A stretch of 64,000 nucleotides of DNA, taken from Opisthorchis felineus. Taxonomy: Eukaryota > Platyhelminthes > Trematoda > Opisthorchiida > Opisthorchiidae. The translations under genes were made by a program, and so were the position numbers. Shown here in pieces: positions 24,201-36,595 of the stretch (position 1 is its first letter; each line of letters begins with the position of its first letter). Where the stretch lies: positions 213,422 through 277,421 of the forward strand of contig SJOL01000554.1 in the NCBI GenBank assembly GCA_004794785.1, in the 5' to 3' direction. A model generated the notes under the pieces. That model was not told where the DNA came from, ran no database searches, and saw only the letters and a list, made by a program, of their open reading frames with translations.

Positions 24201-26457
24201 TCGGAATCAAGATGTCACTTTTCCAAAAGACGGCTACTTCCCAATTTGGTGAAACGACTTGACAGGTAGGCACTAAAATGTAGGGACTGAAGACGGACAA
24301 ACACACTGAGGCGCATATTGTGGAAGTTAGTGGAAATAAATGCTTTGACACGGAGAGGACAAGTAGCATACGTACAGTACTACCTTAAATAAGATGCCAG
24401 TCCTACTCCCAGAGCGCTTTAATTCCTTTTAAAATTTCTCCCAGTGCACTAGTACAACACTTGTCTGGCGCGGATCACCGATTGGGTATTCGTCACACAG
24501 GCACCCAAGCATCGCATGAACTAGCCAATCAACAACTCGGCAAACTTTGTTGCTCCGTGATTGGCTGTTTCGAACCCTCGCAGCCTTCCAGTAGTGAAAT
24601 GGCTGTCAGTACGTACGTGATGTTGGTGACACCCGATATCAGTAAAATAGGACTTACATTCTGTTCATATTGGCAACTTTTTGGTTTCACTTTTATACTC
24701 ATTACTGAACTATCAAACTGACTTCCCGGTAACTTGGCACTAGCGGGCATGAGAATGCACAAACCGCCATGAAGTTAGTTCTAAGCAAATGAGTGTATTT
24801 GTCGAAATTAGTTCTAAGCACTTTCACCGGATTTCGCGGGTCTGCAAAAAGTTGGCGCATGCAAACCCCTCAGAGTAGAATGAAGATTTCGCGGTCATTG
24901 CAATCGCGAATCAAGAGGCGCGAATCTGAGAAGTATTGCCGTGTTTGTTGAAGCTATGAGGTGACCATTTCGGAAAAATGGTTGAGAAATGGATTTAGGT
25001 GCACCGTAAGGCTTGACAGTGGACAGCATCAAATCCCACTTCGTGATCACCCGAATTTGGCATTTGATTATGAGAGAGAAGGGCATCTGATTGATTTTGA
25101 AGTGAAAAGACCGAGTACACGTAGTATGAGCGAAGGGACACATTGAGAAACATCTGATGCCCGTCGCCAGGGGTGTTTTTTCGTTTAGGCTGCGTAAACT
25201 TGAACATTTTATCTCAAGATTTACCAAATCCTCTCCTACCACCTGACAGTTTAAACCTTTGGGTAGCTGGACGATGTTAAACCCTAAAACATTTTGTGAG
25301 TCACGCAAGGGTTTCACTAATTGCACCGACAGGCATCATAGGTTGATCCATTATACCGAGGTCAGGGGAACCAGTTGTGGGGTTAAAATGCATGTGCACG
25401 ATAAGGAACTAGCACCTTTTCTAGCTCATTCTGTAGAGCACCCCTTCCAGTAAGCGAAAGGTCATTGGTTTGAATTTGTCCTCAAGCTCGTCGTTTCGTT
25501 CATGTTAACTGTATTTACGTGAATACAGGTCAAAGTTAGGCCAAGGAATATGGCATTCCAAATGTTCTGCAAACTCACAATGGGTAGGAATATTTCCACG
25601 GCTGTAACTCTAAACTTAGGGCTACTGCCCTCGTAGACTTCCAAATGTTTGAATACACAAACCACTCTTTTTCGACTCATGGCAGACAGCTACGTAGGCA
25701 AGAAAACCAGGCACAAAAATAGCTAGTTCTCTGGCCCTGGTGGTTTCTAAATGATCAAATAAGCATCGGAATAAACAAGCGTTAACGTCCAGCGGACGAA
25801 AGTTCGGGGATTCAGCACACTCGATGAACCAGCTTTTCGTCGACTATAAATAGTGCCATGTAAAACAAAACCTGATTTTCTTGCAAAAGACCAGGATTCC
25901 ATGTTGTTTGATTATTTCAGGTGATGCACGTAAATTCATTTTAATTTCAGTCGCGATAGAAACCTGCCCAGCGTCTGTATCTACGCAGTTCAGTCGAATA
26001 GTTGAACTACTTTCAATGAATGCTTTACCTCTCAAGTTACGATTCAGGTTATGGTAAACTGTGTTTTACTACTAATACGTTCCAAAGCAGTAGTTCATAA
26101 ATTTTAGATAGAATGACGTTTATGAACTGCTCTCGATCAGATCTGCGGTAGACATTGTTGTACTGATTTCACATACATGTTGGCTATGTTCGGATTCACG
26201 TTGCAACTCGATGCTGCAGTTGTTTGAACCGGGTTCTCAGTTATTGCGGTGACCTCATGTCATACGAATCGAGCAAATATTTTTCAGGTGGGCGCCTGCG
26301 ACCACTGGTCTCGTATGGCAGCTCTTCAGGGGTCATCAGTGTATGACCGAACTCACCGACCTCCTTGTTTACTGGTATAGAAATCTGTAGGCCACAAAAG
26401 CCACAAACTATTCAGAGTTGACCTCTAATGATGATGAAGCTTTTATTTAAAAATTAG
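24201..26457. other. no recognised gene
   Basis: Apart from the hairpin at 24523, nothing was assigned. The 143-codon minus-strand frame at 24895-25326 has no recognisable domain. Confidence 0.5.
24523..24566. repeat. perfect 9-bp inverted repeat with CCAAT boxes
   Basis: AGCCAATCA (24523-24531) and TGATTGGCT (24558-24566) with further AACAA/TTGTT pairing inside, able to form a hairpin. Possible promoter or terminal repeat remnant; no gene adjoins it. Confidence 0.55.
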
Positions 26458-26632
26458 ATGCTGGAGTAGTGGTAACAGGCCCGATTTCCACGTCAGATGT
26501 CCGAAGATCAACCCCGCTCCCCCATCACAACCAGAGATATGCAGTGCTGTTCTAATAAGAGCGAAGCTCGAATCCAATGCTCCCCTTGTTTGGCGTAGAC
26601 TCACCGGAATAATCCCCCCCACCTGCAACAGT
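26458..26632 (+). mobile_element. SINE-3 copy
   Basis: CTGGAGTAGTGGTAACAGG head, TCAGATGTCCGAAGATC, then TAATAAGAGCGAAGCTCG and CTCACCGGAATAATCC. The B box is mutated. Confidence 0.76.
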
Positions 26633-27360
26633 CGGAAAGTTTCATCTTGCGGTCAATATTGTAGTCCACCCAACTTTCGCATGCTACAAACGAAATCAGA
26701 GCCTAGCCGAAGTGACTGCTTCTGATGAGTCAATAGTCATATAGTGTCCGCACCCTAAAACACACCTACTGTGTGTTTAGCAAGCGAACGAGTCATGCAT
26801 AAGCGTCCTATGACCGCCAGCGTCCTAGTGGACCACTGGTCATTGCGGGAACAAAAACCCCAACCTCCTCCCCATCTGCCAACCGATTCATCGTTTTTAA
26901 CAAAACTCGGAAAAGATACTCAAACAAAATAACCCGTCGACAAGCGTAACCTTGGGATTCCCACAGGATCATACGATCTTTCTGGTGTTGGGAGGCCTCT
27001 GATCGTTTTCACCCAGCACTACAGTGCCTTGGCTATTGACAACATTCTAATTGACTGTCACATTTTCACAACCTGGAGACGGTCAGAAAGGTGGACTATT
27101 CCGTCTAGAACTCTACTGCTTTTCTGAAACAGGAGAAACAGACCAGAAAAACTTGACAACTTCTTTGATTTTATTGGCACGTTCTGGCTGAAAATCGCTG
27201 ACATCCAAAAAAACCCGTACACTTTTGAGTTCTTCGTTTGACTAACCACTCTTGAATTCTTCTACATTTGTCATTGAAACGACCCTGCGCTTGAAACAGG
27301 CTGTAAAACGGTTTTAAGCCAACTAACGATCGCCCACCGAGCTAAGGCCTCCCTTGAATG

Positions 27361-27445
27361 ATTGAAACTTCCATCTGAGAAGTCATTGTTCGAAGAACCA
27401 GTTAACACATGTGACCTGGTGATGTGGATCCTATTAGTGCCGAGA
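27361..27445 (+). mobile_element. SINE-2 5' fragment overlapping the ATAD1-like frame start
   Basis: GAAACTTCCATCTGAGAAGT matches the SINE-2 5' end. The fragment runs to about the first codons of the 27424 frame, so that ATG is probably SINE-derived and not the native start. Confidence 0.62.
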
Positions 27446-27894
27446 GGTATCACGAGTATTTTCCGGCTAGTTTAACCCTGGAGGCTCTTGCTGAACATCT
27501 GCGCAATTGGTGGGACGGAGTGGGGCCAGAAATAAGCCCACAACCAGCTAAAATTCCAGTGGATATTTCATCCTCATGGACGCACCCTAAGCTGAGTGTA
27601 AACCATTCTCATACAGACTGCGTTAGGTTAACCCAGCTGCTCAGTTCCCTCGTCGGTATTGGTCTGCCCCTAAAACTGTTATTCTATGTGGTCGAGCAGA
27701 TCAATCCGACTGCAAAAGAAAAACGACAAGCTGGAAAACGGACACAACAGCTGTTCGCCCAAATGGGTATAAAAACAGTACCACTATTGAACGACTATGA
27801 GGTAGGAATCGTAGCCAACCTCGTGGACACGCGTGTTTTATCTACCGAGTGGCACTCCATCGGCGGTCTGGATTCTATGATAGCCATAATATAA
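27424..27894 (+). CDS. ATAD1: ATAD1/Msp1-like N-terminal exon or fragment, AAA core absent
   Basis: An open frame of 156 codons. From about 27616 it matches the N-terminus of ATAD1/Msp1: a hydrophobic anchor (LVGIGLPLKLLFYVV), then INPTAKEKRQAGKR, LNDYEVGIVANLVD and TEWHSIGGLDSMIA, where the family has INPT/DPT, YE..IA..LVDP and W.DI.GLD. Known: ATAD1 is an outer mitochondrial and peroxisomal membrane AAA ATPase that extracts mislocalised tail-anchored proteins. The roughly 64 residues before the anchor are not recognised and partly overlap a SINE-2 fragment. The likely true start of homology follows CATACAG, which could be a splice acceptor. After GLDSMIA the frame ends in TAA with no usable donor before it, and no Walker A or B exon was found nearby. 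It may be a broken copy or a misassembled exon; the homology is firmer than the gene status. Confidence 0.6.
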   Translation: MDPISAERYHEYFPASLTLEALAEHLRNWWDGVGPEISPQPAKIPVDISSSWTHPKLSVNHSHTDCVRLTQLLSSLVGIGLPLKLLFYVVEQINPTAKEKRQAGKRTQQLFAQMGIKTVPLLNDYEVGIVANLVDTRVLSTEWHSIGGLDSMIAII

Positions 27895-28015
27895 GTCAGA
27901 AGGTATATGTAGTAATAAGTTTTACTATGGTGGACAGTAAAGTACAGTTACCAGCTGCACCATGATAAAATAAATAATTAAAATAAATAAATACGATGGA
28001 ATAAGTCAAAAGGTA
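27891..28015. mobile_element. small retro-insertion with A-rich tail and target-site duplication
   Basis: Near-identical 15-mers (ATAAGTCAGAAGGTA at 27891 and the same with one G to A change at 28001) flank about 95 bp. The insert ends in an A-rich ATAAA/AATA-type tail. This is the footprint of target-primed reverse transcription by a truncated LINE or SINE (inference). It begins at the stop codon of the ATAD1-like frame. Confidence 0.65.
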
Positions 28016-28504
28016 ACTTATCGTTTGTGGATAACTCGTGAGAGTTCCTGGGTGAAAGTCCGGACGGCGGGAACGTGTTTCCTCCACAGTATAACTGCTA
28101 CGCGTGTTCCGTAATTGTCCGTGGAATTGTGGAGCTCGGTTGACTACCTGTCCTGTGCGCGCAAGTGTGTTTTTGGGTCGAGTTGCATGCCTATTTGTTG
28201 TGTGTACAGTGAAGAGAGGGATGTCCATTCGTGTTTGATAATTGCACGAACATGAATAAAACTTGACCTAATGTGGTTGAAGTTCGTAAGCCTGGCGCGT
28301 GACGCAGGTGGTAGCCGCGTAAACAAAAATGGATAGGAAATTGTAGTGTACATGTCAGCTAAGGTTGCGAGCGGGACAGGGTTTTGTCACGTGATTTGTG
28401 CGTTTGTGGAACGATGGAGTCGCGTGATCTAGTGAGCACGGATGTACTAGACAAATTAAGCGAAGTTGGTTAGAGGAACAAGGATGACCGCTACAATCAC
28501 GTGA

Positions 28505-28692
28505 GTGAAGGATGAGCGGCGCTGTATCCTGTCTAAGCGCGAGTTAAACACACCGTTACTCAGCCGCTTGTAGCCGAACGGTTAAAAGATCAAAGCTGTA
28601 GCCAAGAGGTTCGAGACTCTCTACTGGAGTTTCGTGAGATGCGCACTGCTGACGAATCTCAGTAAGAATGAAACAGCTATACAATGCTTCTC

Positions 28693-28736
<44 letters not shown>

Positions 28737-28760
28737 CTTCCCAGACAGTACGATATCCAC
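28505..28760 (+). mobile_element. SINE-2 copy with an internal TA microsatellite
   Basis: GAAGGATGAGCGGCGCTGTA, then TCGTAGCC-type core CTTGTAGCCGAACGGTTAA and the GTTCGAGACTC box. Inside the 3' part, TA repeats (28696-28733) replace the usual TTTTCAGCACAGAC sequence. Confidence 0.82.
28696..28733. repeat. (TA)19 microsatellite inside SINE-2
   Basis: Uninterrupted AT/TA dinucleotides within a SINE-2 copy. Confidence 0.97.
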
Positions 28761-31207
28761 ACCACTAAAAGTATTCTTATAGAGCAGGAGTTGTCGGTCC
28801 TGGAGAAGCTACCCGGGAGTCAGGCGTTGGATTGAGCGCGATTCGATTGCCTGATGTCCAGGTTCAAAGTTCACACCTAACAACAGGCGGTCGGTGACCA
28901 AATTTGTACGCACGATGTATACGATTTCAACTGGTTTTTGCTGACCGAAATTCTTTGGAAGTCTGCATTCTATAACTCCCTAAGGTTCCTCAAACAGGAT
29001 CTTCCAACCAAGCCATGGGCTTGGGGGTCGTACAATTGATGGTCCTGTCAGGGAACTGTGAAAAAACTATTCTCCCGCCAAACACTACTTATGAGGTTGC
29101 CGAAACAACATTTATGAACTTTCACTAATAGTATGTATGTTTCGTAACAAAATTCGGTGCATGTGCTAAGTCAACAGTGACCCTTAAAATGTTTAACCGT
29201 TTGTTTGTTCACAATATTAAGACGTCACTCCTTGTGATATCGGGTCAGGCTAGTCCTCTGCAGCCAGGTGGGTCAGACTATTGAGTAATTAGATCCGGGA
29301 TAGGTCGCCCAAGATAACCCTAGCGACCGCTGCTCCGTCGTTAAGGCTTTTGAGTCAGAGACTAGGGGAAATATTTCTCGTACATTCTCCCATTGCCTTT
29401 TGGGTCATATTCTTGTGTCAAACACTCAAGGTGGGGCACCTCAACCAAACTCCTTTTTTCGCCCTGATCAACCAGGGAGTATCATTCGCCCTTGCAGTTT
29501 TTCGTTCACCGGCACGAACTCATAATGTTCTGCCCTTATACACGAAGTACAGGTCCATTGAATGCCTTGAGCAGTCACTCCGGAAGAAGCTGCTGAGGAC
29601 GCAAACAGTCTCATGGAGAAGATATTTTCGATGGTGTTTCTGCGATGCCCGAGTACCGCATTGCATAACAGAATGCACCAAAATCGAAACACACACAAAG
29701 AACTGGTCGAACTTCCTGTCTTACTAACTAAACTTCCTGACTAGTTTATGTAAACTGCTCAGGGGAGAATATTAGTAACCAAGGTTTTTCACCTGGTGGA
29801 CGAATTGTTTGCCGAGGTTGACAATTTGTTGAATACGTCATCATCACTCGAATTCGATCTTGTGAATCACGGATAATGTCACTTAGATTGGTGATTGGGA
29901 TCGTGGAATTCAACGAACCATTCGACCATAAATTCTCGCCAAACGGACATCATAAACGCACTCTAGGTGACTCATTCTACCTAGGGTCTACCACGGGTAT
30001 ATTCAGGGTTGAACCATCTTCGACAATTTAAGTCTCTGATGCGGCACCAGTGTTCCAGGTTGCCAATGGCTGGAAGAGCTCGTGGAAATGTTTTTTGCCA
30101 GACAACTAGGCGTTTTTGAGTGGGTTAGACACCTAATATCATTCTATGAATTGACGCACTCCATACTTCGCCTGAAGAATTTGCCAGTTACTTGATGACC
30201 GATGGCGTCCGTTCAATTTTATCTGCTTGCTTAAATATTGTTTTTTTTTTCAAAGTAAACTTATTGAAATCACAATCACTCACCTCCAGAATTTGTTGGG
30301 CATAGAAGGTCAGAGATTGAAATAGACGGGTGACAGAAACTCACAAATTTATGCATACTCATGTTATAACACCGCTTCAAAATAGCTATTACCCAAGTGC
30401 CTTTTCTGGTCAAATTGTTAAACGGCTGTGTGATCGCATTTTTAAGGGCACCCAGTGTAACATCTCCATCCGTGTACTTTGGTCACAGACTGGGTGAGCA
30501 CCTAAAACCTACCTGGACACGAGAAGACACTTGTGTCCTGTCTCCACCAGCGGTCGAAGCAACATTGATCAAAACCAGTATCTGGAACATGTCACAGTAG
30601 GTAACTGTCACGTCATGTACAACACTGAAGAAGTGGTGTTAGAAAGGAGAATGCTAAGCGCAGTGTTATTCTTTGAAGTGTAGATTAAAGCCCAAATATA
30701 TTGATTGGTTATGGTGTGTATCTAGGCTTGAGTTTGCCATCGTCTTTTACCTAGTTCTTAGGGCTCAGAACTGCAAAAGGACCCCGGGAATATGTGGGGG
30801 TTTCCTGGATTTTTATTGATTGTCGGCCTTGTGGCTACCATTGGGGGGTGTGTGAGTAAAATCGCTCCTCCTGGCTAGGTGGGGGTGACCTTTCCGGAGG
30901 CAGAAAATTTTATCTGACTGGGAGAGAGACATCCCCCTTGGAAGCTTACTATTCCTATGGTTTGCTGTTTTCTGTATTCGAGGTACTTGCCACAACGTCT
31001 TGAGTCGTTCGCAATGGGCTTAATTTTTGCCAGCATTGGGCGGTTAATTTCGTACGCTTGATTGTTTTGGTTCAGTAGACCAATAATTCAGCCCGTTTTG
31101 AGGAATCAGACAATTCCTCGAGGGACAAGTATACTCATACGACGTTCTCCACGAGTTCCACATCTGAATCTGAACAGTATTAATTTGACGGAAGCCATAA
31201 GTGCCCG
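28761..31207. other. no recognised gene
   Basis: The 125-codon frame at 29350-29727 has no recognised domain. Only a tiny hammerhead-family fragment near 29080 was seen. Confidence 0.5.
29080..29106 (+). repeat. hammerhead repeat family: very short head fragment
   Basis: Only AACACTACTTATGAGGTTGC resembles the head. It is weak on its own. Confidence 0.35.
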
Positions 31208-31690
31208 AAATTCTCTTTTTGGTGGAACACTAGTCATAAGGTCGCTGAAATCTCCTTTACGGCCCGGGACTAGTTTTCCCTTTCTTCGGGCTCATCAGGT
31301 AGACGCAATTCCCGAGTCTTCGTCAGCCTTAACTTCTACTTGAATCCGCACTGGATAGATTTCGACAAACACTCTCGTTTGCACGCAAATTTGGTTTTGA
31401 AAGGAGACTCAACTGAATCGAAGCTGAATATTTCGTTTATGATATTCTTCAAACGATTGCGCTGCAAAAAATCAAATTAGTTTGCATACAAATAAAGTTC
31501 GCGACCTGCGTTCATTTTGGGTCCAAACAGACCATAGGGATGACGAAAGCTCGGGGACTGCGCCTACCTGACGATCACCAAGAAGAGCGAAACTGGTAGT
31601 GGCCTGTCGAAGAGAATTCCGCAACCTTATTAGAAGTGTTCTTTAAACAAAATATACTGCGACATCTCGAATATCGTCCGAATTGAAACA
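31208..31690. repeat. hammerhead repeat family: head-to-head inverted pair
   Basis: The first unit (31208-31480) has the hammerhead on the minus strand, with core CUGAUGA kept, GAAA damaged and the central palindrome changed to ACTAGT. The second unit (31480-31690) has it on the + strand, with core CUGACGA, GAAA and stem I kept. Together they form an inverted repeat of about 480 bp. Confidence 0.8.
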
Positions 31691-32967
31691 TGAGGAGGCT
31701 TTTGTATACCACATTCTATTGAAAAACGTCATGAGAGAGTCTTCTAACTGTTTTTATGTTCATCATTGTCCCCTTGGTTAGCAGTCTCACAACCCAGGAA
31801 TTTGAGTAACTGGGGAGAGAATCTCATTCAACAGCAATCTCAGAACTGTTGGGGACATTTAACACAAAATGGCCACCCCTGCGTTGTAACAAGATGACCA
31901 GAGTCAAAGCTGAGGAGTAGGACGTAGACACATAAGACTGTGTCCGAAAGTGACCAGTGAACGCAGTGGAAGATTCATATATTTTCCCGTTGAAACGCAT
32001 TTTACCATGCACTTGACAAGGTAAAAAGCACATGATCACGTATCTACCCGGCGCCGTCAATCGGAGTCCAAAGGTTGTCTATAAAACACCCTTTTACAAT
32101 ACATTTATGGTGTTGGATATTGCTAGACTGAACAAGGCGTCCTATCAGGATTACAAAACGTGTTTACGTATAGAGATCAGGGATTGCAGACATGATCGCG
32201 TTTATAGTATGTGTGACTGGCGGTCCAGTAGCGGCTAATGTTGAACCAGTTATTCGCCTGCTCGATCTTGGGCGCCAGACAATTTGAGCAACCCTCGATT
32301 CGATGGAAATGGAAGGATATGTGGTACTAAACAGCAGTCCTAAACATTGAATGTTTATGTTAACCCTATTCAGTCTCGATCAAACCAGTTAAAAAGCTGT
32401 TTACCTAATTCTTAGTACTGTTCACAGAGCTCCACCCAGCACGTGTGACATGATAGGCAGCTGGCCGCTTCGAGAACGTTATTACTGCAAACTGGGTTTA
32501 GACTATACATCGTGCGCTGAAGAAATTTCTTCTTACTACTGGGTGAAAAATTCTCAGTAATTTCTAACGCTAATTGTGATCATCAATTCCGCTACGATTA
32601 GGAACATGATTGAGCAGACTGTCGCTCTGACTTACACTCCAGGTGGTTCACACCTACACGGCAGCTGTCAGACAACTTACTCGTGCTGTTTCAAATGGAC
32701 TAGTTGACCTCATAGTAAATATGGCGAGCTGAACACCACTGCTCTAACTTTGTACCTAAACTAAATTAACTACTAAGCTAAACTAACGATGCTAAGCAAG
32801 CCCGGAAAACTGGTTTGTAGACATGTTGCACTTGACTGGACAGTCCTTTGTCGGACCCACTTTCCACTTACAGTAGAGCTCATTGGCACCGGGATATAAA
32901 ATCCGAAGTCCCTAAATACGAGGCGAGCACCACAAGCGGGAAGAGCCTGAATTGGAAGTAACACGTT

Positions 32968-33110
32968 CGTCTGACGCCCCAGCACGGTTAATGATTAACC
33001 TAGCCGCGAAGCTTTAATAAGAATCTATTTCGAGTCCAGCGCATCCTTCAACCGTGGTGTGGACCGACCAGAATAGTTGAGAGGATGTCTGTTCAAACGA
33101 AAGGGATGTA
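32968..33110 (+). mobile_element. SINE-3 copy lacking its head
   Basis: CCCAGCACGGTTAATGATTA, GCTTTAATAAGAATC and GACCGACCAGAATAGTTG match the body. The A box part is missing. Confidence 0.64.
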
Positions 33111-36100
33111 GACACACGTTTCACTGATCTGGAACTAGTCAAGAGTAGTCAAGACTACTCATGTCCAGAATCATATGAACTGAAGCCGTGCTGAACTATT
33201 ACTCAGTCCCTTATAAAATTAATCGGAATATCAGAGGTAAGCTCGAACCTCAGAATTGTGTGCCTTAACATGTGCACACTCCCCAGTGATACGAGCACGA
33301 TGAGACATCTAAAACAAATGAAACTCAAACGATAGAGTAAGTTTGTTGTCAGTAAACTACCGATTTGGAGTCAAACTTATCAATTTCTTTGGTATTATGG
33401 AGAGACTTCAAAATTCCTGGTTCCATGTGTAATGTGGTATCGCGGGTCCATTCCAAAAACAGTGTCTACACGTATACCATGTTGAGTGTTTTCGCAAGCG
33501 TTGGAAAAATGCTCTGAGCAGTACAAAGGTTTTGACTGTAACCTCACACATGGATCGATTCAACGAACAGATAAGCCGGATGTGCTCAAGTGATGGCGTA
33601 ATAATTCAAGTATGGTAGCGCAATACCAACGTTCAGAGATGCAGAAACTGTCACAAGTAGTACGTCACCACCCTCACTTAACTCGGGATTTCCGAAGGAA
33701 AACATGTTCATTTTTAACAAGAATTCATGAATTTGAACAAATGTCAGGCAACGTGATAGGAGTGGGTTCACGAATAGAGTTAGAGAAGTAAAATGGCATG
33801 TCTCATGCCATGCGAGCTGTGACAATTATGTAAGGGGATCTGGTTCGATCCGTCAGAACCAGTTTATTGAACTTCTAATCGCCGAGCCATTCAGCTGTAA
33901 ACTGTCGAAACATCGGATCCTTGTTATGGTCGTTAATGCAATTCGCTTGCCCTACTCTTGCCGACAGTAATACGCGTGTATATATCAATCGTCCAAAATG
34001 TTGTTAGCACACAGTTGATTGGTGCGTTGTATTGACTGATTTAATCAATGGACTGAATTCTACTCACTTAATATCTTAGAACTCAGGCTTTCTGCCGTAA
34101 CACACTAAATGTCGTTGGTAGAACAATCATTCTTCTCACGTAATTCGATCTCGAAGGAACTTAATAGAATGACGAATAATCGAAATCTTGGTCGGTCGAT
34201 CTTTGTTATTCCGAACCACCAAATAATCGAGCACTTAATTTATGGAGACGCGAGTTCACCTAAGTATTGAAATTAGGCCATCATTAGTTCCCGTCTACAT
34301 AGGTTTAGATCAATTACCCCTGAGTAACTGCGTGAAATCGAAGCCTGGCTTTTGCGGGGTTCGCTGAGGTCGTAGGTAAGCCATCAACCAGTGGTTTGTA
34401 TGTGAAGAGGGATTAAGCGTTCGTTAGCAAGTCAGCTTTATAGGCTTCACTAAAGGTCTGCTGCTTGTTTGATAAGACGGTAGAAACGCCTTTATGGAAA
34501 GTTGTGCGCAAACTCACAAACAATTAGAGCCACCTTGTTTGGGCTTTTCACAGAACAGAACAAAATTCGTTTCAGCACAAGCGGCAGGTTGTATAAATGC
34601 CGGTTTACCCAGTATGTCTAACGTCTGTATAGTAATCCCCTTTGACATATAGGTTCGATAAGACTGGGCCGTTCCAGCCATGGTTGTTTTCCATGTCATT
34701 ATCAGCTTTTGTGAAACCAATATGTAGTGACGTTCTCGTCCTCATCGGACTAGTCCCGCATCGGTCGATACACCAGATTTTTGACAAATGTCTTCCTGTT
34801 GCTTCACAGTCTTTTTAAAGGTGCTGTGAAAGAAACCGTTGAATTTAGTTTCCCCGTTCAAGGTTGATAGAAACTTGCTTCCGTCATTTCGAACTTACTG
34901 GACACATTTGTTCAGTCGCGTGCGATTTTTCAGAGGCAACGACTATTCATCAATTGTAAGAAACCTGTATGACTTGTGGTCCTTCCCGATTTGAAGAAGA
35001 TTTCAACTATGGAGAATTCCCAGGCTACGGGACCGGTGACTTCGTTCACATGCTTAGTTATTCTTGATACCGGTATACTTTCGAAAGTGAACTGTTTTTA
35101 TTATACACCTAAACGGATTCATCTAAAACGTTCAACAGGGGGGCGTTTGCTGTAATCCCCCCCCCCGGTTCGACTGCAAATACGTTGTAAGCTGACAATC
35201 ATCGGGGGATAAGACAATGCAAGTCATCTACGGAAAATTAAGCGGCTGCTCAACAGATGTGGCCCGCCATCAATGGTCCTTACGTGCTGGCTTGTTTCCC
35301 AGTTTCAGTTTTCCCGTTATCGTGGATGCACAAGCCACCATTGTTGCTGAAACCAAAAGCGCAAAGGAATTCACGTTCACTTAGGTAGTATTGATGACCA
35401 GAGTCCAACAGTAAACACGAATGGGTCACATTGTTCTACCAGCACACTGGAGCAGGTTATGCCAGCGCTGTAATTCGACTGAGGCACAAGAGGCATGACT
35501 TATCGCACTGTCGCCCAGCTTTGCAGTTAGAAGCAGTGTGGACACCATGAAAAATCGCCCGCATGGTCATTTCTAGCAGTGATGCGTCTTAAGCGTTCAT
35601 TCGATTCGCATCGTAGTCAACAACAACGCTGCGAACACTACGCTGTGACCGCGGACAGTTCTCGTTGGATCAACCAATTGTACAGTGCGGTGCTGCAGAC
35701 TACATGGTGACCCACACGTGGATGACTTATTTTACGTTGACTATGCTCATTAGTGGGCTTCTCAGGCCTGCCACATAACCGGGCTTACATCGTATAGTTG
35801 ATAAGGTTACAATGAAACGCGACGGTCACACTCGACAGTACAGATGATTACGTCCTGTTTCACGTCATATTTGTGTTATCTTGCATTGATGTGATCTTTA
35901 GTGTAGAACTGCGGCTGGATAGAGCATAACCTGCGCCTGCCTTGGTTTGCACCAGATTCCGCAATCAAAAAGGGTTGGCAGGACAGCAGCAGGCTGTGAG
36001 TAGAGTGGTCATATAGCCCAATTAAAACTCAAGTCGGCGCACGAACGTCCAAACCAGCTTCACGGGCCTAGCAACGGGCGATTGCCTACGTGCATCTTAT

Positions 36101-36254
36101 TGCCGATTATCGTACATAAGCCATCTATCGAGTGAGCGAATCTAGAATACACGTGCGGATGTGTGACATAAGCCAGTGTCCGCGGCAACTCATCTGGTAA
36201 GGTATTGGTCCGGCAGGCGGGTTATCGACAGCAGTGTGAGGAGCGAAGCAAAAC
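33111..36254. other. no recognised gene
   Basis: Contains a run of C (about 35157-35166) and a block at 35100-36240 with few long frames. It may be an old element, but no motif was identified. Confidence 0.5.
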
Positions 36255-36404
36255 CATGCTGATGAGCTGAAAAGCACCCCACAGCTGTTTAATTCCTATT
36301 AGGAGTAATCAGCGGTGTGCATCTCATGAAACTCCAGTGTGGAGATTCGAACCAGCCACCTTTTCGCCAGTAGTTTCAACAGTTAATCGTTCGGCCAAAT
36401 TGCT
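36255..36404 (-). mobile_element. SINE-2 copy, left arm of an inverted pair
   Basis: Minus strand; GATTCGAACCAGCC B box region, CGGCCAAATTGCTCACC at the 5' end joined to the next copy. Confidence 0.78.
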
Positions 36405-36595
36405 CACCAGTCGCTCGTAGCCGAACTGTTAATTTGCTCAAACTACGAGCTGGGAGTTTGCGGGTTCAAATCTCCCTGGTGTTTCGTGAGATGCGCGGTA
36501 CTGATGATTCCCAATAGGGATTAAACAGCCGTACAGTGCTTCTAGGATTTTCAGCACAGACTGGCTTCACTTACAGGATGAAATCTTAATTAAAA
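36405..36595 (+). mobile_element. SINE-2 copy, right arm of an inverted pair
   Basis: CGCTCGTAGCCGAACTGTTA core, B box GGGTTCAAATCTCC, then TTTTCAGCACAGACTGGC and CAGGATGAAATC. 5' truncated at the core. Confidence 0.82.

Noticed and set aside
28040..28070. GTGAAAGTCCGGACGG resembling bacterial RNase P RNA
   Set aside because: Only a short string matches; no surrounding pairing and the wrong kind of genome.
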